Made by a program: the position numbers and the translations under genes. A stretch of 64,000 nucleotides of DNA, from contig CABIZZ010000001.1 of NCBI GenBank assembly GCA_902363395.1, positions 62,001-126,000 on the forward strand, written 5' to 3'. Below the pieces are notes generated by a model. That model was not told the DNA's origin and did no database searches. It was given only the letters and a program-made list of their open reading frames with translations. The first letter of the stretch is position 1; each line of letters begins with the position of its first letter. This stretch comes from Streptococcaceae bacterium. GTDB lineage: Bacteria; Bacillota; Bacilli; Lactobacillales; Streptococcaceae. Of the stretch, positions 1 to 8,775 are shown in pieces.

Positions 1-884
1 ACCGAGAATGGGCGGATTTGGTCTCTCAGTCCACAAGGGTCACCCTGCTTCGAAAAGGGGTAGAAAAGACCATTGAAGTAGCACCCAGTCGAGAACCAAT
101 CCAAGATCAGATTTTTTGGAAACGATTAGACGATGAGATTCTTTATCTTCGTCTGGATAATTTTATGGATGAAGGAGCCATTAGTCGGGTATATGAAAAG
201 TGTTTACCCATGATGACGGAGGTCAAGTTTCTTCTCATTGATGTCCGACAGAACGGCGGAGGGACAGATTCTTTATATCTTCCTCTGTTACATCTAGGCT
301 TAGAGAAGGATCAGGGTTATGATTCGCTTGACTGGGACGATGATGGCATGGAAATTCTCTACACGGAACGTAATGTTGATCTGCGCTTGAAAGACTTTGA
401 GGACTGGATGCAACAGGAAGAAATTAGTCCTGAAACAGTTAAGCTACTTGAAGATATGAAAGAGGAGTTGATCCACCATCGGGGGAAAGGCTATGTACCG
501 TATCAGCAAGAAAGCGAGGAATTCTTCCCAGAGGTTAGAGGTGGCCAATATCCCGAACAGATCTATATCTTATCAGATATTTATTGTGGATCATCTGGTG
601 ATAATTTTGTCCAGATGATGAAGCAGTTTAAGAAGGTAACGGTGGTAGGTAGACCAACTCTAGGAATTTTAGACTATTCCAATTGTTGTACTGTTGATTA
701 TGGCGATTATCAATTGATGTTTCCTACCTCTCGCTGTCTAAGCTTGGATCAAGGAAAAGGAATGACGGATCAAGGTGTGGAGCCGGATATAGAGGTTCCC
801 TGGAGTCCCGACCATTTTGAAAGAGATGTAGATCTAGACAAGTGTTTGGAGTTGATTCGTCAGAGTTGCGAAACGGCAAGATAA
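1..884 (+). CDS. S41-family peptidase, 3' part (5' end outside window)
   Basis: The reading frame is open to the left edge of the window, so this is the C-terminal part (about 290 residues) of a longer protein; the TTG at 18 is probably not its true start. The N-terminal stretch resembles the end of a PDZ-like segment. It is followed by an S41 core with 'LLIDVRQNGGG' and a later 'CGSSGDNF' segment, which occupies the place of the family's catalytic serine loop, and then 'DQGVEPDIEV', the usual C-terminal signature of C-terminal processing peptidase relatives. Peptidases of this family cleave extracellular or periplasmic-type substrates using a Ser/Lys pair. Whether this one is exported cannot be judged because its N-terminus is missing. 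No terminator is evident between it and the dlt promoter. Family assignment is fairly sure, substrate unknown. Confidence 0.75.
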   Translation, partial: REWADLVSQSTRVTLLRKGVEKTIEVAPSREPIQDQIFWKRLDDEILYLRLDNFMDEGAISRVYEKCLPMMTEVKFLLIDVRQNGGGTDSLYLPLLHLGLEKDQGYDSLDWDDDGMEILYTERNVDLRLKDFEDWMQQEEISPETVKLLEDMKEELIHHRGKGYVPYQQESEEFFPEVRGGQYPEQIYILSDIYCGSSGDNFVQMMKQFKKVTVVGRPTLGILDYSNCCTVDYGDYQLMFPTSRCLSLDQGKGMTDQGVEPDIEVPWSPDHFERDVDLDKCLELIRQSCETAR

Positions 885-967
885 GGCTTAGATAGCGGTT
901 GGCTTAAATCAGGAGAGTAATCGTCTCTTGTGGTAACGTTTTCTAGTATTTTTTCCTTGTGTTTGGA

Positions 968-997
968 TTGCTATGACTGAACAAAAAATGGTAAAAT
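968..997 (+). promoter_or_regulatory. promoter of the dlt operon
   Basis: A TTGCTA box (968-973) and a TAAAAT box (992-997) are separated by 18 bases. The -10 box is preceded by TGG, giving an extended -10. It lies 34 bases upstream of the dltX start and is the only good promoter before the operon. Prediction by eye only. Confidence 0.5.
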
Positions 998-1030
998 AGT
1001 CAGTGAAAATCAAAATGAAGAGTGAAAAAG

Positions 1031-1159
1031 ATGAAACATAAAACACTTTATAAATTTATCGGGCAGACGGTCTTGTATTTCGCCATTTTCCTAGCCCTAC
1101 TTTATTTCTTTAGTTACCTTGGTCAAGGTCAGGGTGGCTTTATCTACAATGAATTTTAA
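1031..1159 (+). CDS. dltX: DltX, small membrane protein of the D-alanylation operon
   Basis: This 42-residue ORF ([11 protein letters not shown]...) sits just upstream of dltA. It has one transmembrane segment (about residues 12-32, '[19 protein letters not shown]') and ends in the short motif FIYNEF, the conserved tail of DltX. In the dlt system DltX works with DltB and DltD at the membrane in moving D-alanine from DltC to teichoic acid; published models place its C-terminal motif in the acyl-transfer step. It is only 14 bases upstream of the dltA start, so the two are co-transcribed. It is easily missed because of its size. Confidence 0.9.
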   Translation: MKHKTLYKFIGQTVLYFAIFLALLYFFSYLGQGQGGFIYNEF

Positions 1160-1173
1160 AGGAGATCCCTACC

Positions 1174-2724
1174 GTGTCAAACCAACCAATTACTGATATG
1201 ATCGAAGCGATTGAGCGCTTCGCGCAACTACAACCAGACTATCCTGTCTACAATGTCCTTGGTGAGGAGCATACCTATGGCCAATTGAAGGCTGATTCAG
1301 ATAGCTTGGCTGCCCACATCGACCAAATGGGACTTCCTGAAAAGTCACCTGTAGTGGTCTTTGGTGGTCAAGAATATGAAATGTTAGCAACCTTTGTGGC
1401 CTTGACAAAATCTGGCCATGCCTATATCCCAATTGATAGCCACTCTGCCTTGGAGCGCGTGTCTGCCATTGTTGAAGTAGCAGAGCCAAGTCTAATCATC
1501 GCCATCAATAAGTTCCCAATTGAAAACCCAGCTGCTCCAATCATGTCCTTGGAGCAAGTGCGTGAAGCCTATGCGGCGCAGAATGCGTATGACTTGCAAC
1601 ATCCGGTCAAAGGGGATGATAACTACTACATCATCTTTACCTCTGGAACAACTGGAAAACCAAAAGGGGTGCAAATTTCGCATGATAACTTGCTCAGCTT
1701 TACCAACTGGATGATTACGGACAAGGAATTTGCAACGCCAGAGCGTCCGCAAATGTTGGCGCAACCGCCCTATTCTTTTGACTTGTCTGTCATGTATTGG
1801 GCACCGACCTTGGCTCTTGGTGGAACCCTTTTTGCCCTTCCATCAGCCATCACTCAAGACTTCAAACAACTCTTTGCAACCATCTTTTCTCTTCCGATTG
1901 CGATCTGGACTTCAACACCATCTTTCGCAGATATGGCTATGCTGTCTGAAGATTTCAATGCTGAAAAGATGCCAGGCATCACCCATTTCTACTTTGATGG
2001 GGAAGAGTTGACCGTGAAAACAGCTCAGAAATTGCGCGAGCGTTTCCCAAATGCACGCATCATCAATGCTTATGGGCCAACGGAAGCAACTGTTGCTTTG
2101 TCGGCAGTCGCTATTACAGACGAGATGTTAGCGACTCTTAAACGCTTGCCAATTGGTTACACAAAAGAAGATTCTCCAACCTTCATCATTGATGAGGCAG
2201 GCAATAAATTGCCAAATGGAGAGCAAGGGGAGATCATCGTGTCTGGACCAGCCGTTTCAAAAGGCTACATGAACAATCCAGAGAAGACAGCAGAAGCCTT
2301 CTTTGAATTTGAAGGTCTTCCAGCCTACCATACAGGAGATGTCGGAACCATGACAGATGAAGGTCTCCTTCTCTACGGTGGACGGATGGACTTCCAGATC
2401 AAGTTTAACGGTTACCGTATTGAGCTAGAAGATGTTTCTCAAAACTTGAACAAATCTCAGTACATTGACTCGGCTGTTGCAGTACCGCGCTATAACAAAG
2501 ATCACAAGGTCCAAAATCTCTTGGCCTATGTCATCTTAAAAGATGGCGTCAAAGAACAATTTGAGCGCGAGATTGATATTACCAAAGCCATTAAGGAAGA
2601 TTTGGAGCACATCATGATGTCTTATATGATGCCTTCAAAATTCCTTTACCGTGATAGCTTGCCGCTAACTCCAAACGGGAAAATCGACATCAAAGGGTTG
2701 ATTAGCGAGGTTAACAACCGATGA
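1174..2724 (+). CDS. dltA: D-alanine--D-alanyl carrier protein ligase DltA
   Basis: The cytoplasmic ATP-dependent enzyme activates D-alanine as an adenylate and loads it on the phosphopantetheine arm of DltC, the first step of teichoic acid D-alanylation. The 516-residue length is normal. Motifs of the adenylate-forming superfamily are visible: the phosphate-binding loop '[10 protein letters not shown]' (about 157-166), 'NAYGPTEAT' (about 297-305), the 'YHTGD' segment and the C-terminal 'LTPNGKID' with the catalytic lysine. The start is GTG at 1174, preceded by AAAGGAG. The stop overlaps the start of dltB by 4 bases, so translation is coupled. Confidence 0.96.
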   Translation: MSNQPITDMIEAIERFAQLQPDYPVYNVLGEEHTYGQLKADSDSLAAHIDQMGLPEKSPVVVFGGQEYEMLATFVALTKSGHAYIPIDSHSALERVSAIVEVAEPSLIIAINKFPIENPAAPIMSLEQVREAYAAQNAYDLQHPVKGDDNYYIIFTSGTTGKPKGVQISHDNLLSFTNWMITDKEFATPERPQMLAQPPYSFDLSVMYWAPTLALGGTLFALPSAITQDFKQLFATIFSLPIAIWTSTPSFADMAMLSEDFNAEKMPGITHFYFDGEELTVKTAQKLRERFPNARIINAYGPTEATVALSAVAITDEMLATLKRLPIGYTKEDSPTFIIDEAGNKLPNGEQGEIIVSGPAVSKGYMNNPEKTAEAFFEFEGLPAYHTGDVGTMTDEGLLLYGGRMDFQIKFNGYRIELEDVSQNLNKSQYIDSAVAVPRYNKDHKVQNLLAYVILKDGVKEQFEREIDITKAIKEDLEHIMMSYMMPSKFLYRDSLPLTPNGKIDIKGLISEVNNR

Positions 2725-3971
2725 TCGAGTTTTTGAAACAGCTCCCTCATTTAGAACCCTATGGGACCCCGGTCTACTTTATTTATCTGATTGGGGCATT
2801 ACTGCCTATCTTTGTTGGCCTCTTCTTTAAAAAGCGTTTCCCAGTCTATGAAGCCTTGGTCAGCCTAGCCTTTATTGTTTTGATGTTGACAGGGACGGAT
2901 TTGAAACAAATCTATGCGGTTCTTTTCTATCTCTTTTGGCAAATCCTCTGGGTCTACTCCTATAAATTCTATCGAAGCCAGCGTGATAACAAGTGGGTCT
3001 TTTATCTTCACTCTTTCTTGGTCGTTTTGCCCTTGGTTTTTGTGAAGGTGCAACCAGCCATTGATGGGACCCAGTCTTGGATGGGCTTCCTTGGGATCTC
3101 CTATCTGACCTTCCGAGCGGTAGGGATGATTATCGAGATGCGAGATGGGACCCTCAAAGAATTTAGTCTCTGGGAATTCTTGCGTTTCTTGCTCTTTATG
3201 CCGACTTTTTCAAGTGGGCCGATCGACCGCTTCAAACGCTTCAATGAAGATTACCTAACGATTCCAGATCGGGATGAGCTCCTTGATATGCTGGAACAGA
3301 GCGTCAAGTATATCATGCTTGGCTTCCTCTATAAGTTCATTCTAGCTCATATCTTTGGTCATCTCTTGCTAGGTCATGTTAAGACTTATGCCCTTCTTCA
3401 AGGAGGCGTCTTTAACCTAGGAACCTTAGGAGTGATGTACGTCTTTGGTTTGGATCTCTTCTTTGACTTTGCAGGCTATTCCATGTTTGCCCTTGCGGCA
3501 TCCAACCTGATGGGGATTAAGAGCCCAATCAACTTTAATCTCCCCTTCAAATCGCGTGATTTAAAGGAATTTTGGAATCGTTGGCACATGAGCTTGTCTT
3601 TCTGGTTCCGTGACTTTGTCTTTATGCGTCTGGTCATGGTCTTGATGCGCAACAAGGTTTTTCAGAGTCGGATTACAACGTCAAACGTTGCCTATATTAT
3701 CAACATGTTGGTCATGGGCTTCTGGCATGGAGTGACCTGGTATTATGTTGCTTATGGTCTTTTCCACGGTCTAGGTCTCGTGATCAATGATGCCTGGCTT
3801 CGGAAGAAGAAGACACTGAATAAAGAGCGAAAAGCAAAAGGACTTGAGCCACTGCCAGATAATCGCTGGACTCAGGCTCTTGGAATCTTTATTACCTTCA
3901 ACACCGTTATGCTGTCCTTCCTGATCTTCTCAGGTTTCTTGGATCAGCAATGGTTTCCAAAAATGAAATAA
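2721..3971 (+). CDS. dltB: D-alanyl transfer protein DltB (MBOAT)
   Basis: Polytopic membrane O-acyltransferase of 416 residues that passes D-alanine from DltC across the membrane toward teichoic acid. About 11 hydrophobic segments are apparent. The MBOAT signature is present: '[20 protein letters not shown]' in the middle, and '[18 protein letters not shown]' carrying the conserved histidine. The start (ATGA) overlaps the dltA stop. The family is certain and the operon position confirms the role. Confidence 0.95.
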   Translation: MIEFLKQLPHLEPYGTPVYFIYLIGALLPIFVGLFFKKRFPVYEALVSLAFIVLMLTGTDLKQIYAVLFYLFWQILWVYSYKFYRSQRDNKWVFYLHSFLVVLPLVFVKVQPAIDGTQSWMGFLGISYLTFRAVGMIIEMRDGTLKEFSLWEFLRFLLFMPTFSSGPIDRFKRFNEDYLTIPDRDELLDMLEQSVKYIMLGFLYKFILAHIFGHLLLGHVKTYALLQGGVFNLGTLGVMYVFGLDLFFDFAGYSMFALAASNLMGIKSPINFNLPFKSRDLKEFWNRWHMSLSFWFRDFVFMRLVMVLMRNKVFQSRITTSNVAYIINMLVMGFWHGVTWYYVAYGLFHGLGLVINDAWLRKKKTLNKERKAKGLEPLPDNRWTQALGIFITFNTVMLSFLIFSGFLDQQWFPKMK

Positions 3972-3989
3972 GAAAAGGAAAAATGAAAA

Positions 3990-4229
3990 ATGGATGTAAA
4001 ATCACAAGTAATTGAAATTATTGACGAATTGTTTATGGAAGATGTCTCAGACATGATGGATGAGGATCTCTTTGATGCGGGTGTTCTTGATAGCATGGGA
4101 ACCGTTGAGTTGATTGTTGAATTGGAAAACCGCTTCGATATTCGGGTTCCAGTATCTGAATTTGGTCGTGATGACTGGAATACTGCCAACAAAATCGTAG
4201 AAGGTGTAACGGAGCTTCAGAATGCTTAA
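3990..4229 (+). CDS. dltC: D-alanyl carrier protein DltC
   Basis: Acyl-carrier-like protein of 79 residues. The motif '[14 protein letters not shown]' contains Ser35, the expected site for the 4'-phosphopantetheine arm that carries D-alanine from DltA to DltB. The protein is acidic, as is usual for carrier proteins. The gene is 18 bases after dltB with an AAAAGGAAAA ribosome site, and its 3' end overlaps dltD by 8 bases. Confidence 0.96.
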   Translation: MDVKSQVIEIIDELFMEDVSDMMDEDLFDAGVLDSMGTVELIVELENRFDIRVPVSEFGRDDWNTANKIVEGVTELQNA

Positions 4230-5490
4230 ACGATTGTGGCTGATTCTGGGTCCAGTCTTTTGCGCCATGGCTCTTGTCGCTGCTCTTCTCTTTTTCTATC
4301 CGATTAACCACAAACATAATCTGACAGAGGAGAAGAAGGCCGCAGTGAGCTTGACGGCAGAAGGCTTTAAAAGTCGTGCCCGTAAGGAAGAAGCGCTCGG
4401 GGATCCCAACTATCGTTTTGTACCCTTCTTTGGTTCCAGCGAATGGTTGCGATTTGACATCGTCCACCCAGCAGTACTAGCAGAGAAGTATGATCGCTCT
4501 TATCGTCCATATTTTCTAGGACAACGAGGGGCGGCATCCTTGAACCAATATTTTGGGATGCAGCAGATTCTTCCTCAACTAGAAGGGAAAACGGCTGTCT
4601 ATGTGGTATCGCCCCAGTGGTTTACGAAGGACGGTTATGATTCATCGGCCTTCCAGCAATACTTTAACAGTGACCAATTAACGAGCTTTTTGGCCAACCA
4701 GGAAGCTGGACCAGCAAGCCAGTATGCGGCATCTCGTCTCTTGCAGCAGTACCCTAATGTTGCTATGCAGGGAGGAGTTCAGAAGCTAGCCAAAGGTCAA
4801 AATCTATCTAGTTTTGAAAAAGGTCTCAATCAGACCCTCATGCGCTTTGTTCGTCGGGAGGATGCCTTCTTTAGCACCTTTACGGCAATGAACAATAGCA
4901 ACTATGAGAAGAAGGTTCTCTCTCGCTTGAATGATTTGCCAGACACATTTTCTTACGAAGCCTTGGAAGAGGTGGCGACGGCGGAAGCCAAAAAGAAAAC
5001 CAATAATAATAAACTAGGCATTAGTAATAGTTTTTATACTCATCGTCTTGCGAGTAAGCTCAAGAAACTCAAAGGATTCCAAAAGAATGAATCCTATGAA
5101 CAATCCCCAGAATACAATGATTTACAACTGGTCTTGGATCAGTTTGCTCAATCTAAAACCAATGTCATCTTTGTCATCCCTCCAGTGAACTCGAAATGGA
5201 TGGCTTATACAGGTTTGAGTAAAGAAATGTATCAACGGACAGTTGAAAAAATCCGTTACCAACTAGAAAGTCAAGGCTTTACGCATATTGCTGATTTTTC
5301 TAAAGATGGTGATAAACCTTACTTTATGCAGGACACCATTCATATGGGCTGGAATGGATGGTTGGCCTTTGACAAGGCAGTTGATCCTTTTGTCTCCAAC
5401 CCTCAACCGGCACCTGAATACAAGATTAACAATCGTTTCTTAAGTCAGGACTGGGCTAACTATAAAGGCCAGCCGGATCAATTTAAGTAA
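4222..5490 (+). CDS. dltD: D-alanyl-lipoteichoic acid biosynthesis protein DltD
   Basis: Membrane-anchored protein of 422 residues that acts with DltB/DltX on the outer face of the membrane to place D-alanine on lipoteichoic acid. An N-terminal signal anchor (about residues 4-27) is followed by a soluble SGNH/GDSL-like domain. The 'FFGSSEW' segment (about 69-75) holds the presumed catalytic serine, and '[11 protein letters not shown]' near the C-terminus the presumed Asp/His pair. Last gene of the operon, closed by a strong terminator. Confidence 0.95.
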   Translation: MLKRLWLILGPVFCAMALVAALLFFYPINHKHNLTEEKKAAVSLTAEGFKSRARKEEALGDPNYRFVPFFGSSEWLRFDIVHPAVLAEKYDRSYRPYFLGQRGAASLNQYFGMQQILPQLEGKTAVYVVSPQWFTKDGYDSSAFQQYFNSDQLTSFLANQEAGPASQYAASRLLQQYPNVAMQGGVQKLAKGQNLSSFEKGLNQTLMRFVRREDAFFSTFTAMNNSNYEKKVLSRLNDLPDTFSYEALEEVATAEAKKKTNNNKLGISNSFYTHRLASKLKKLKGFQKNESYEQSPEYNDLQLVLDQFAQSKTNVIFVIPPVNSKWMAYTGLSKEMYQRTVEKIRYQLESQGFTHIADFSKDGDKPYFMQDTIHMGWNGWLAFDKAVDPFVSNPQPAPEYKINNRFLSQDWANYKGQPDQFK

Positions 5491-5499
5491 GATGCGAAG

Positions 5500-5530
5500 A
5501 GGTTGAGAATACCCAGTCTCAACCTTTTTT
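5500..5530 (+). terminator. rho-independent terminator of the dlt operon
   Basis: AGGTTGAGA (5500-5508) pairs perfectly with TCTCAACCT (5517-5525) around an 8-base loop, followed by a run of six or more T. Confidence 0.9.
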
Positions 5531-5549
5531 CCTATAGTTTTGAAGAAAC

Positions 5550-5597
5550 TTATCCCCATATTCACAGACTTATCCACAGACTTGTGGATAAGTCTGT
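5550..5597. promoter_or_regulatory. cluster of DnaA boxes including a perfect inverted pair
   Basis: Two perfect DnaA boxes face each other: TTATCCACA at 5570-5578 and TGTGGATAA at 5583-5591. They lie inside a perfect 15-base inverted repeat (ACAGACTTATCCACA at 5564-5578, complement at 5583-5597) with a GACT loop. A third, one-mismatch box, TTATCCCCA, is at 5550-5558. The T-run needed for a terminator is missing. DnaA binding is inferred from the consensus only. Confidence 0.65.
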
Positions 5598-5625
5598 CTA
5601 CTAGAAAGAGAGGAACTGGTACAAG

Positions 5626-5871
5626 ATGAAAACAATGAAGAAAATAGCTGTTTATGCGATTCTTCAAGGAGTCGTGATCTTTCTCATTACGGGCCTCATC
5701 ACTCAATTAATCAGAGGAGACTTCTTTTTCCGTAACTTGGCTCCAATATTTGGAGTCTTGGCAGCTATCATGCGTTTTGGAACAGCTAGTCTGATGAAAA
5801 TCTTGGCTCCAACCCTATACGATGAAGAGGCCAAACACGAGAATGCTCCTACCGGGAAAGAAGCTGAATAA
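5626..5871 (+). CDS. small membrane protein of unknown function
   Basis: 81-residue protein with two hydrophobic segments: about residues 8-28 ('VYAILQGVVIFLITGLITQL') and about 38-62. It ends in a charged hydrophilic tail rich in Glu, Lys and Ala. An AGAGAGGAACTGG stretch precedes the ATG. I do not recognise a named family. It sits alone between the DnaA-box cluster and aspS, without an obvious terminator of its own. Coding is supported by the clean start, the hydrophobic pattern and the lack of any competing frame. Confidence 0.65.
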   Translation: MKTMKKIAVYAILQGVVIFLITGLITQLIRGDFFFRNLAPIFGVLAAIMRFGTASLMKILAPTLYDEEAKHENAPTGKEAE

Positions 5872-5971
5872 AAGAACTGTTTTTTCTGGAAAAATCTCTG
5901 GAAAAGCACTTATCTGACAGGCTTTATGGTAAAATAGAAGGAAGAATATTAGTTTGGAGAGTAAAAATACA

Positions 5972-7726
5972 ATGAAACGTTCCATGTATGCTGGACGTGT
6001 TCGCGAGGAACACATTGGACAAGAACTAACCCTCAAAGGATGGGTGAGTCGACGCCGTGATTTGGGTGGCTTGATTTTTATTGATTTGCGAGATCGTGAA
6101 GGGATTATGCAATTGGTCATCAATCCAGAGACGGTCAATTCGGAAGTAATGGCAACGGCTGAGAGTCTTCGTAGCGAGTATGTGATTGAAGTGACAGGTC
6201 AAGTTGCTGCCAGACAGCAAGCTAATGATAAGATTGCAACAGGTCAGGTTGAAATGCATGTTTCTTCCTTGACTGTCCTTAATACGGCAAAAACCACACC
6301 ATTTGAGATCAAGGATGGCATTGAAGCTAATGACGATACCCGTCTACGCTATCGATATTTGGACTTGCGTCGCCCAGAGATGTTGGAAAACTTGAAATTG
6401 CGTGCCAAGGTGACCCACTCTATTCGGAATTACTTGGATGAGTTGGAATTTATTGATGTGGAAACACCTTTTCTTTCTAAGTCAACTCCAGAAGGGGCGC
6501 GTGACTATCTCGTTCCATCTCGTGTTAACAAGGGTCAATTTTATGCCTTGCCTCAAAGTCCTCAAATCACCAAGCAGTTATTGATGAATGCTGGCTTTGA
6601 CCGCTATTATCAAATCGTCAAGTGTTTCCGTGACGAAGATTTACGTGGAGACCGTCAACCTGAGTTTACACAGGTCGATTTAGAAACCTCTTTCCTGACA
6701 GAGCAAGAAATTCAAGATATTACGGAAGGTTTAATCGCGCGTGTCATGAAAGAAACCAAGGGAATTGAAGTCACCCTTCCTTTCCCACGGATGAAGTACG
6801 ATGATGCGATGGCTCTTTACGGTTCGGACAAACCAGATACTCGTTTTGAGATGCTCTTGACAGACTTGACAGAAGTTGTAAAGGGTGTAGACTTCAAGGT
6901 CTTCTCAGAAGCTCCAGCAGTGAAAGCCATTGTGGTCAAAGGAGCAGCAGACAACTACTCACGTAAAGATATCGATAAGATGACCGAAGTAGCTAAACAA
7001 TATGGGGCTAAAGGTCTTGCATGGGTCAAGGTAGCTGAGGGTGCTTTAAACGGCCCAGTTGCTAAGTTCTTGACAGATGTGGCAACAGAGTTGACAAGTG
7101 CTTTACAGCTGGAAGAAAAAGATTTGGTCCTCTTTGTAGCGGATACACTAGAAGTAGCCAATGCAACCCTAGGTGCCCTTCGTTGCAGAATAGCCAAGGA
7201 ATTAGACCTCATCGACAACAGTCAATTCAACTTCCTTTGGGTGGTCGATTGGCCAATGTTTGAGTGGTCTGAAGAAGAAGGCCGTTACATGAGCGCCCAC
7301 CATCCCTTTACACTTCCACAAGCAGATACAGCTCATGAATTAGAGGGTGATCTTGCCAAGGTGCGTGCTATTGCCTATGACATTGTGCTCAATGGTTACG
7401 AACTTGGAGGAGGAAGTCTCCGGATCAACCAAAAAGAATTGCAAGAACGGATGTTTACGGCTCTCGGATTCTCAAAAGAAGATGCGACAGAGCAATTTGG
7501 TTTCTTGCTAGAAGCTATGGATTATGGTTTCCCTCCACATGGTGGATTGGCTCTTGGTTTGGATCGTTTTGTCATGTTGTTAGCTGGTGAGGAGAATATC
7601 CGTGAAGTGATTGCCTTCCCTAAGAACAACAAGGCAACAGATCCAATGACCCAAGCCCCTTCTACAGTAGCCACCAAACAACTGGAAGAGTTGAGTCTAC
7701 AAGTAGAAGTCAAAACTGAGGAGTAA
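5972..7726 (+). CDS. aspS: aspartyl-tRNA synthetase
   Basis: Class II aminoacyl-tRNA synthetase of 584 residues that charges tRNA-Asp in the cytoplasm. An N-terminal OB-fold anticodon-binding domain ('[15 protein letters not shown]') leads into the catalytic core with motif 2 ('[19 protein letters not shown]') and motif 3 ('[14 protein letters not shown]'). A GAD-type insertion lies between them, as in bacterial-type AspRS. The ATG at 5972 is preferred over the in-frame TTG at 5954 because GGAGA lies 11 bases before it and the protein then begins MKRSMYAGR as in its relatives. Closed by a terminator. Confidence 0.96.
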   Translation: MKRSMYAGRVREEHIGQELTLKGWVSRRRDLGGLIFIDLRDREGIMQLVINPETVNSEVMATAESLRSEYVIEVTGQVAARQQANDKIATGQVEMHVSSLTVLNTAKTTPFEIKDGIEANDDTRLRYRYLDLRRPEMLENLKLRAKVTHSIRNYLDELEFIDVETPFLSKSTPEGARDYLVPSRVNKGQFYALPQSPQITKQLLMNAGFDRYYQIVKCFRDEDLRGDRQPEFTQVDLETSFLTEQEIQDITEGLIARVMKETKGIEVTLPFPRMKYDDAMALYGSDKPDTRFEMLLTDLTEVVKGVDFKVFSEAPAVKAIVVKGAADNYSRKDIDKMTEVAKQYGAKGLAWVKVAEGALNGPVAKFLTDVATELTSALQLEEKDLVLFVADTLEVANATLGALRCRIAKELDLIDNSQFNFLWVVDWPMFEWSEEEGRYMSAHHPFTLPQADTAHELEGDLAKVRAIAYDIVLNGYELGGGSLRINQKELQERMFTALGFSKEDATEQFGFLLEAMDYGFPPHGGLALGLDRFVMLLAGEENIREVIAFPKNNKATDPMTQAPSTVATKQLEELSLQVEVKTEE

Positions 7727-7736
7727 GAATAAAAGC

Positions 7737-7778
7737 GGAAAATCCGCAGAAGTAGCTTCTGGGATTTTCCCTTTGTTT
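7737..7778 (+). terminator. terminator after aspS
   Basis: GGAAAATCC (7737-7745) pairs with GGATTTTCC (7762-7770), with an inner CAGAAG/CTTCTG pairing, followed by a T-rich CTTTGTTTG tail. Confidence 0.75.
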
Positions 7779-7796
7779 GTATAACGAGAGATAATC

Positions 7797-8738
7797 ATGA
7801 AAAAAACTCGCTTAGGTAAAATCTTACGTTTTTATGTGAGAAGAATTGCTTATAATTTTAAATTATTACGGGTCTTAAAAAGTATTTCCCGAGAAAAGTA
7901 TGATGAAAAGATTTCGGCCTCATTGGTCTATGGATTTTTATCTGCGATTGCTGTGAACTTCTTTTTCCAGCCGGGACGTGTGTATTCGAGTGGAGCGACA
8001 GGGTTAGCACAGATTGTTTCAGCTCTTAGTGATCGATTTTTGGGCTTTACCATTCCTGTTTCCTTGTCATTTTATGCCATCAATCTGCCCTTAATGATCA
8101 TCGCCTGGTATCAAATTGGTCATAAGTTTACCATTTTCACCTTTATCACGGTGTCCATGAGTTCCTTCTTTATCCAATTTGTCCCAGTAGTTACGCTCAC
8201 CAATGACCCTATCATGAACGCCTTGTTTGGGGGTGTGGTCATGGGGACAGGGATTGGTTTTGCCCTTCGGAATAATATCTCCAGCGGGGGAACCGATATT
8301 GTCAGTTTGACCATTCGAAAGCGAACGGGCAAGAACGTCGGCAAAATTTCTCTCATCGTCAATGGGACCATCATGTTGATAGCAGGGATGACCTTTGGTT
8401 GGAAGTATGCCCTCTATTCGATGATTACCATTTTTGTTTCTAGTCGAGTGACAGATGCTGTCTTTACCAAGCAGAAGCGGATGCAAGCCATGATTGTCAC
8501 CAGTCAACCGGATAAGATTATTGAGAAAATCCATAAGCGATTGCACCGCGGTGCAACCATTATCCACAATGCTGAAGGGACCTATAATCATCAGGAAAAA
8601 GCTGTCTTACTCACGGTTATTACTCGAGCAGAGTTTAATGAGTTTAAATTTTTAATGAAAAAAGCAGATCCTCAAGCTTTTATAACAATTTCAGACAATG
8701 TTCATATTATTGGACGCTTTGTCGAAGTAGAAGACTAA
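7797..8738 (+). CDS. YitT family membrane protein
   Basis: 313-residue protein with the two-part architecture of the YitT/DUF161 family. It has an N-terminal membrane region of five to six segments (about residues 40-215), containing the repeated 'G.G..GL' style glycine motifs ('SSGATGLAQI', 'SSGGTDIVSL'). A C-terminal cytoplasmic DUF2179 domain follows (about 220-310, 'AMIVTSQPDKIIEKIHKRLHRGATI'). Function is not established for the family as a whole; some members are linked to stress or transport. Single-gene transcription unit between two terminators. Confidence 0.85.
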   Translation: MKKTRLGKILRFYVRRIAYNFKLLRVLKSISREKYDEKISASLVYGFLSAIAVNFFFQPGRVYSSGATGLAQIVSALSDRFLGFTIPVSLSFYAINLPLMIIAWYQIGHKFTIFTFITVSMSSFFIQFVPVVTLTNDPIMNALFGGVVMGTGIGFALRNNISSGGTDIVSLTIRKRTGKNVGKISLIVNGTIMLIAGMTFGWKYALYSMITIFVSSRVTDAVFTKQKRMQAMIVTSQPDKIIEKIHKRLHRGATIIHNAEGTYNHQEKAVLLTVITRAEFNEFKFLMKKADPQAFITISDNVHIIGRFVEVED

Positions 8739-8775
8739 AAAATTCCTGCAAGAAGTTCTTGCAGGAATTTTTTTA
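8738..8775. terminator. bidirectional terminator between the YitT gene and pulA
   Basis: AATTCCTGCAAGAA and TTCTTGCAGGAATT form a near-perfect long stem flanked by A6 on the left and T7 on the right, so it can end transcription from both convergent genes. The last bases overlap the pulA stop codon. Confidence 0.9.

Noticed and set aside
4033..4467. Minus-strand frames across dltC and dltD.
   Set aside because: Both are antisense to well-supported dlt genes and lack a start signal.
8091..8591. Long minus-strand frame of 166 codons inside the YitT gene.
   Set aside because: It is a shadow of the strongly supported YitT gene; its translation is rich in His, Asn and Pro and has no domain pattern.
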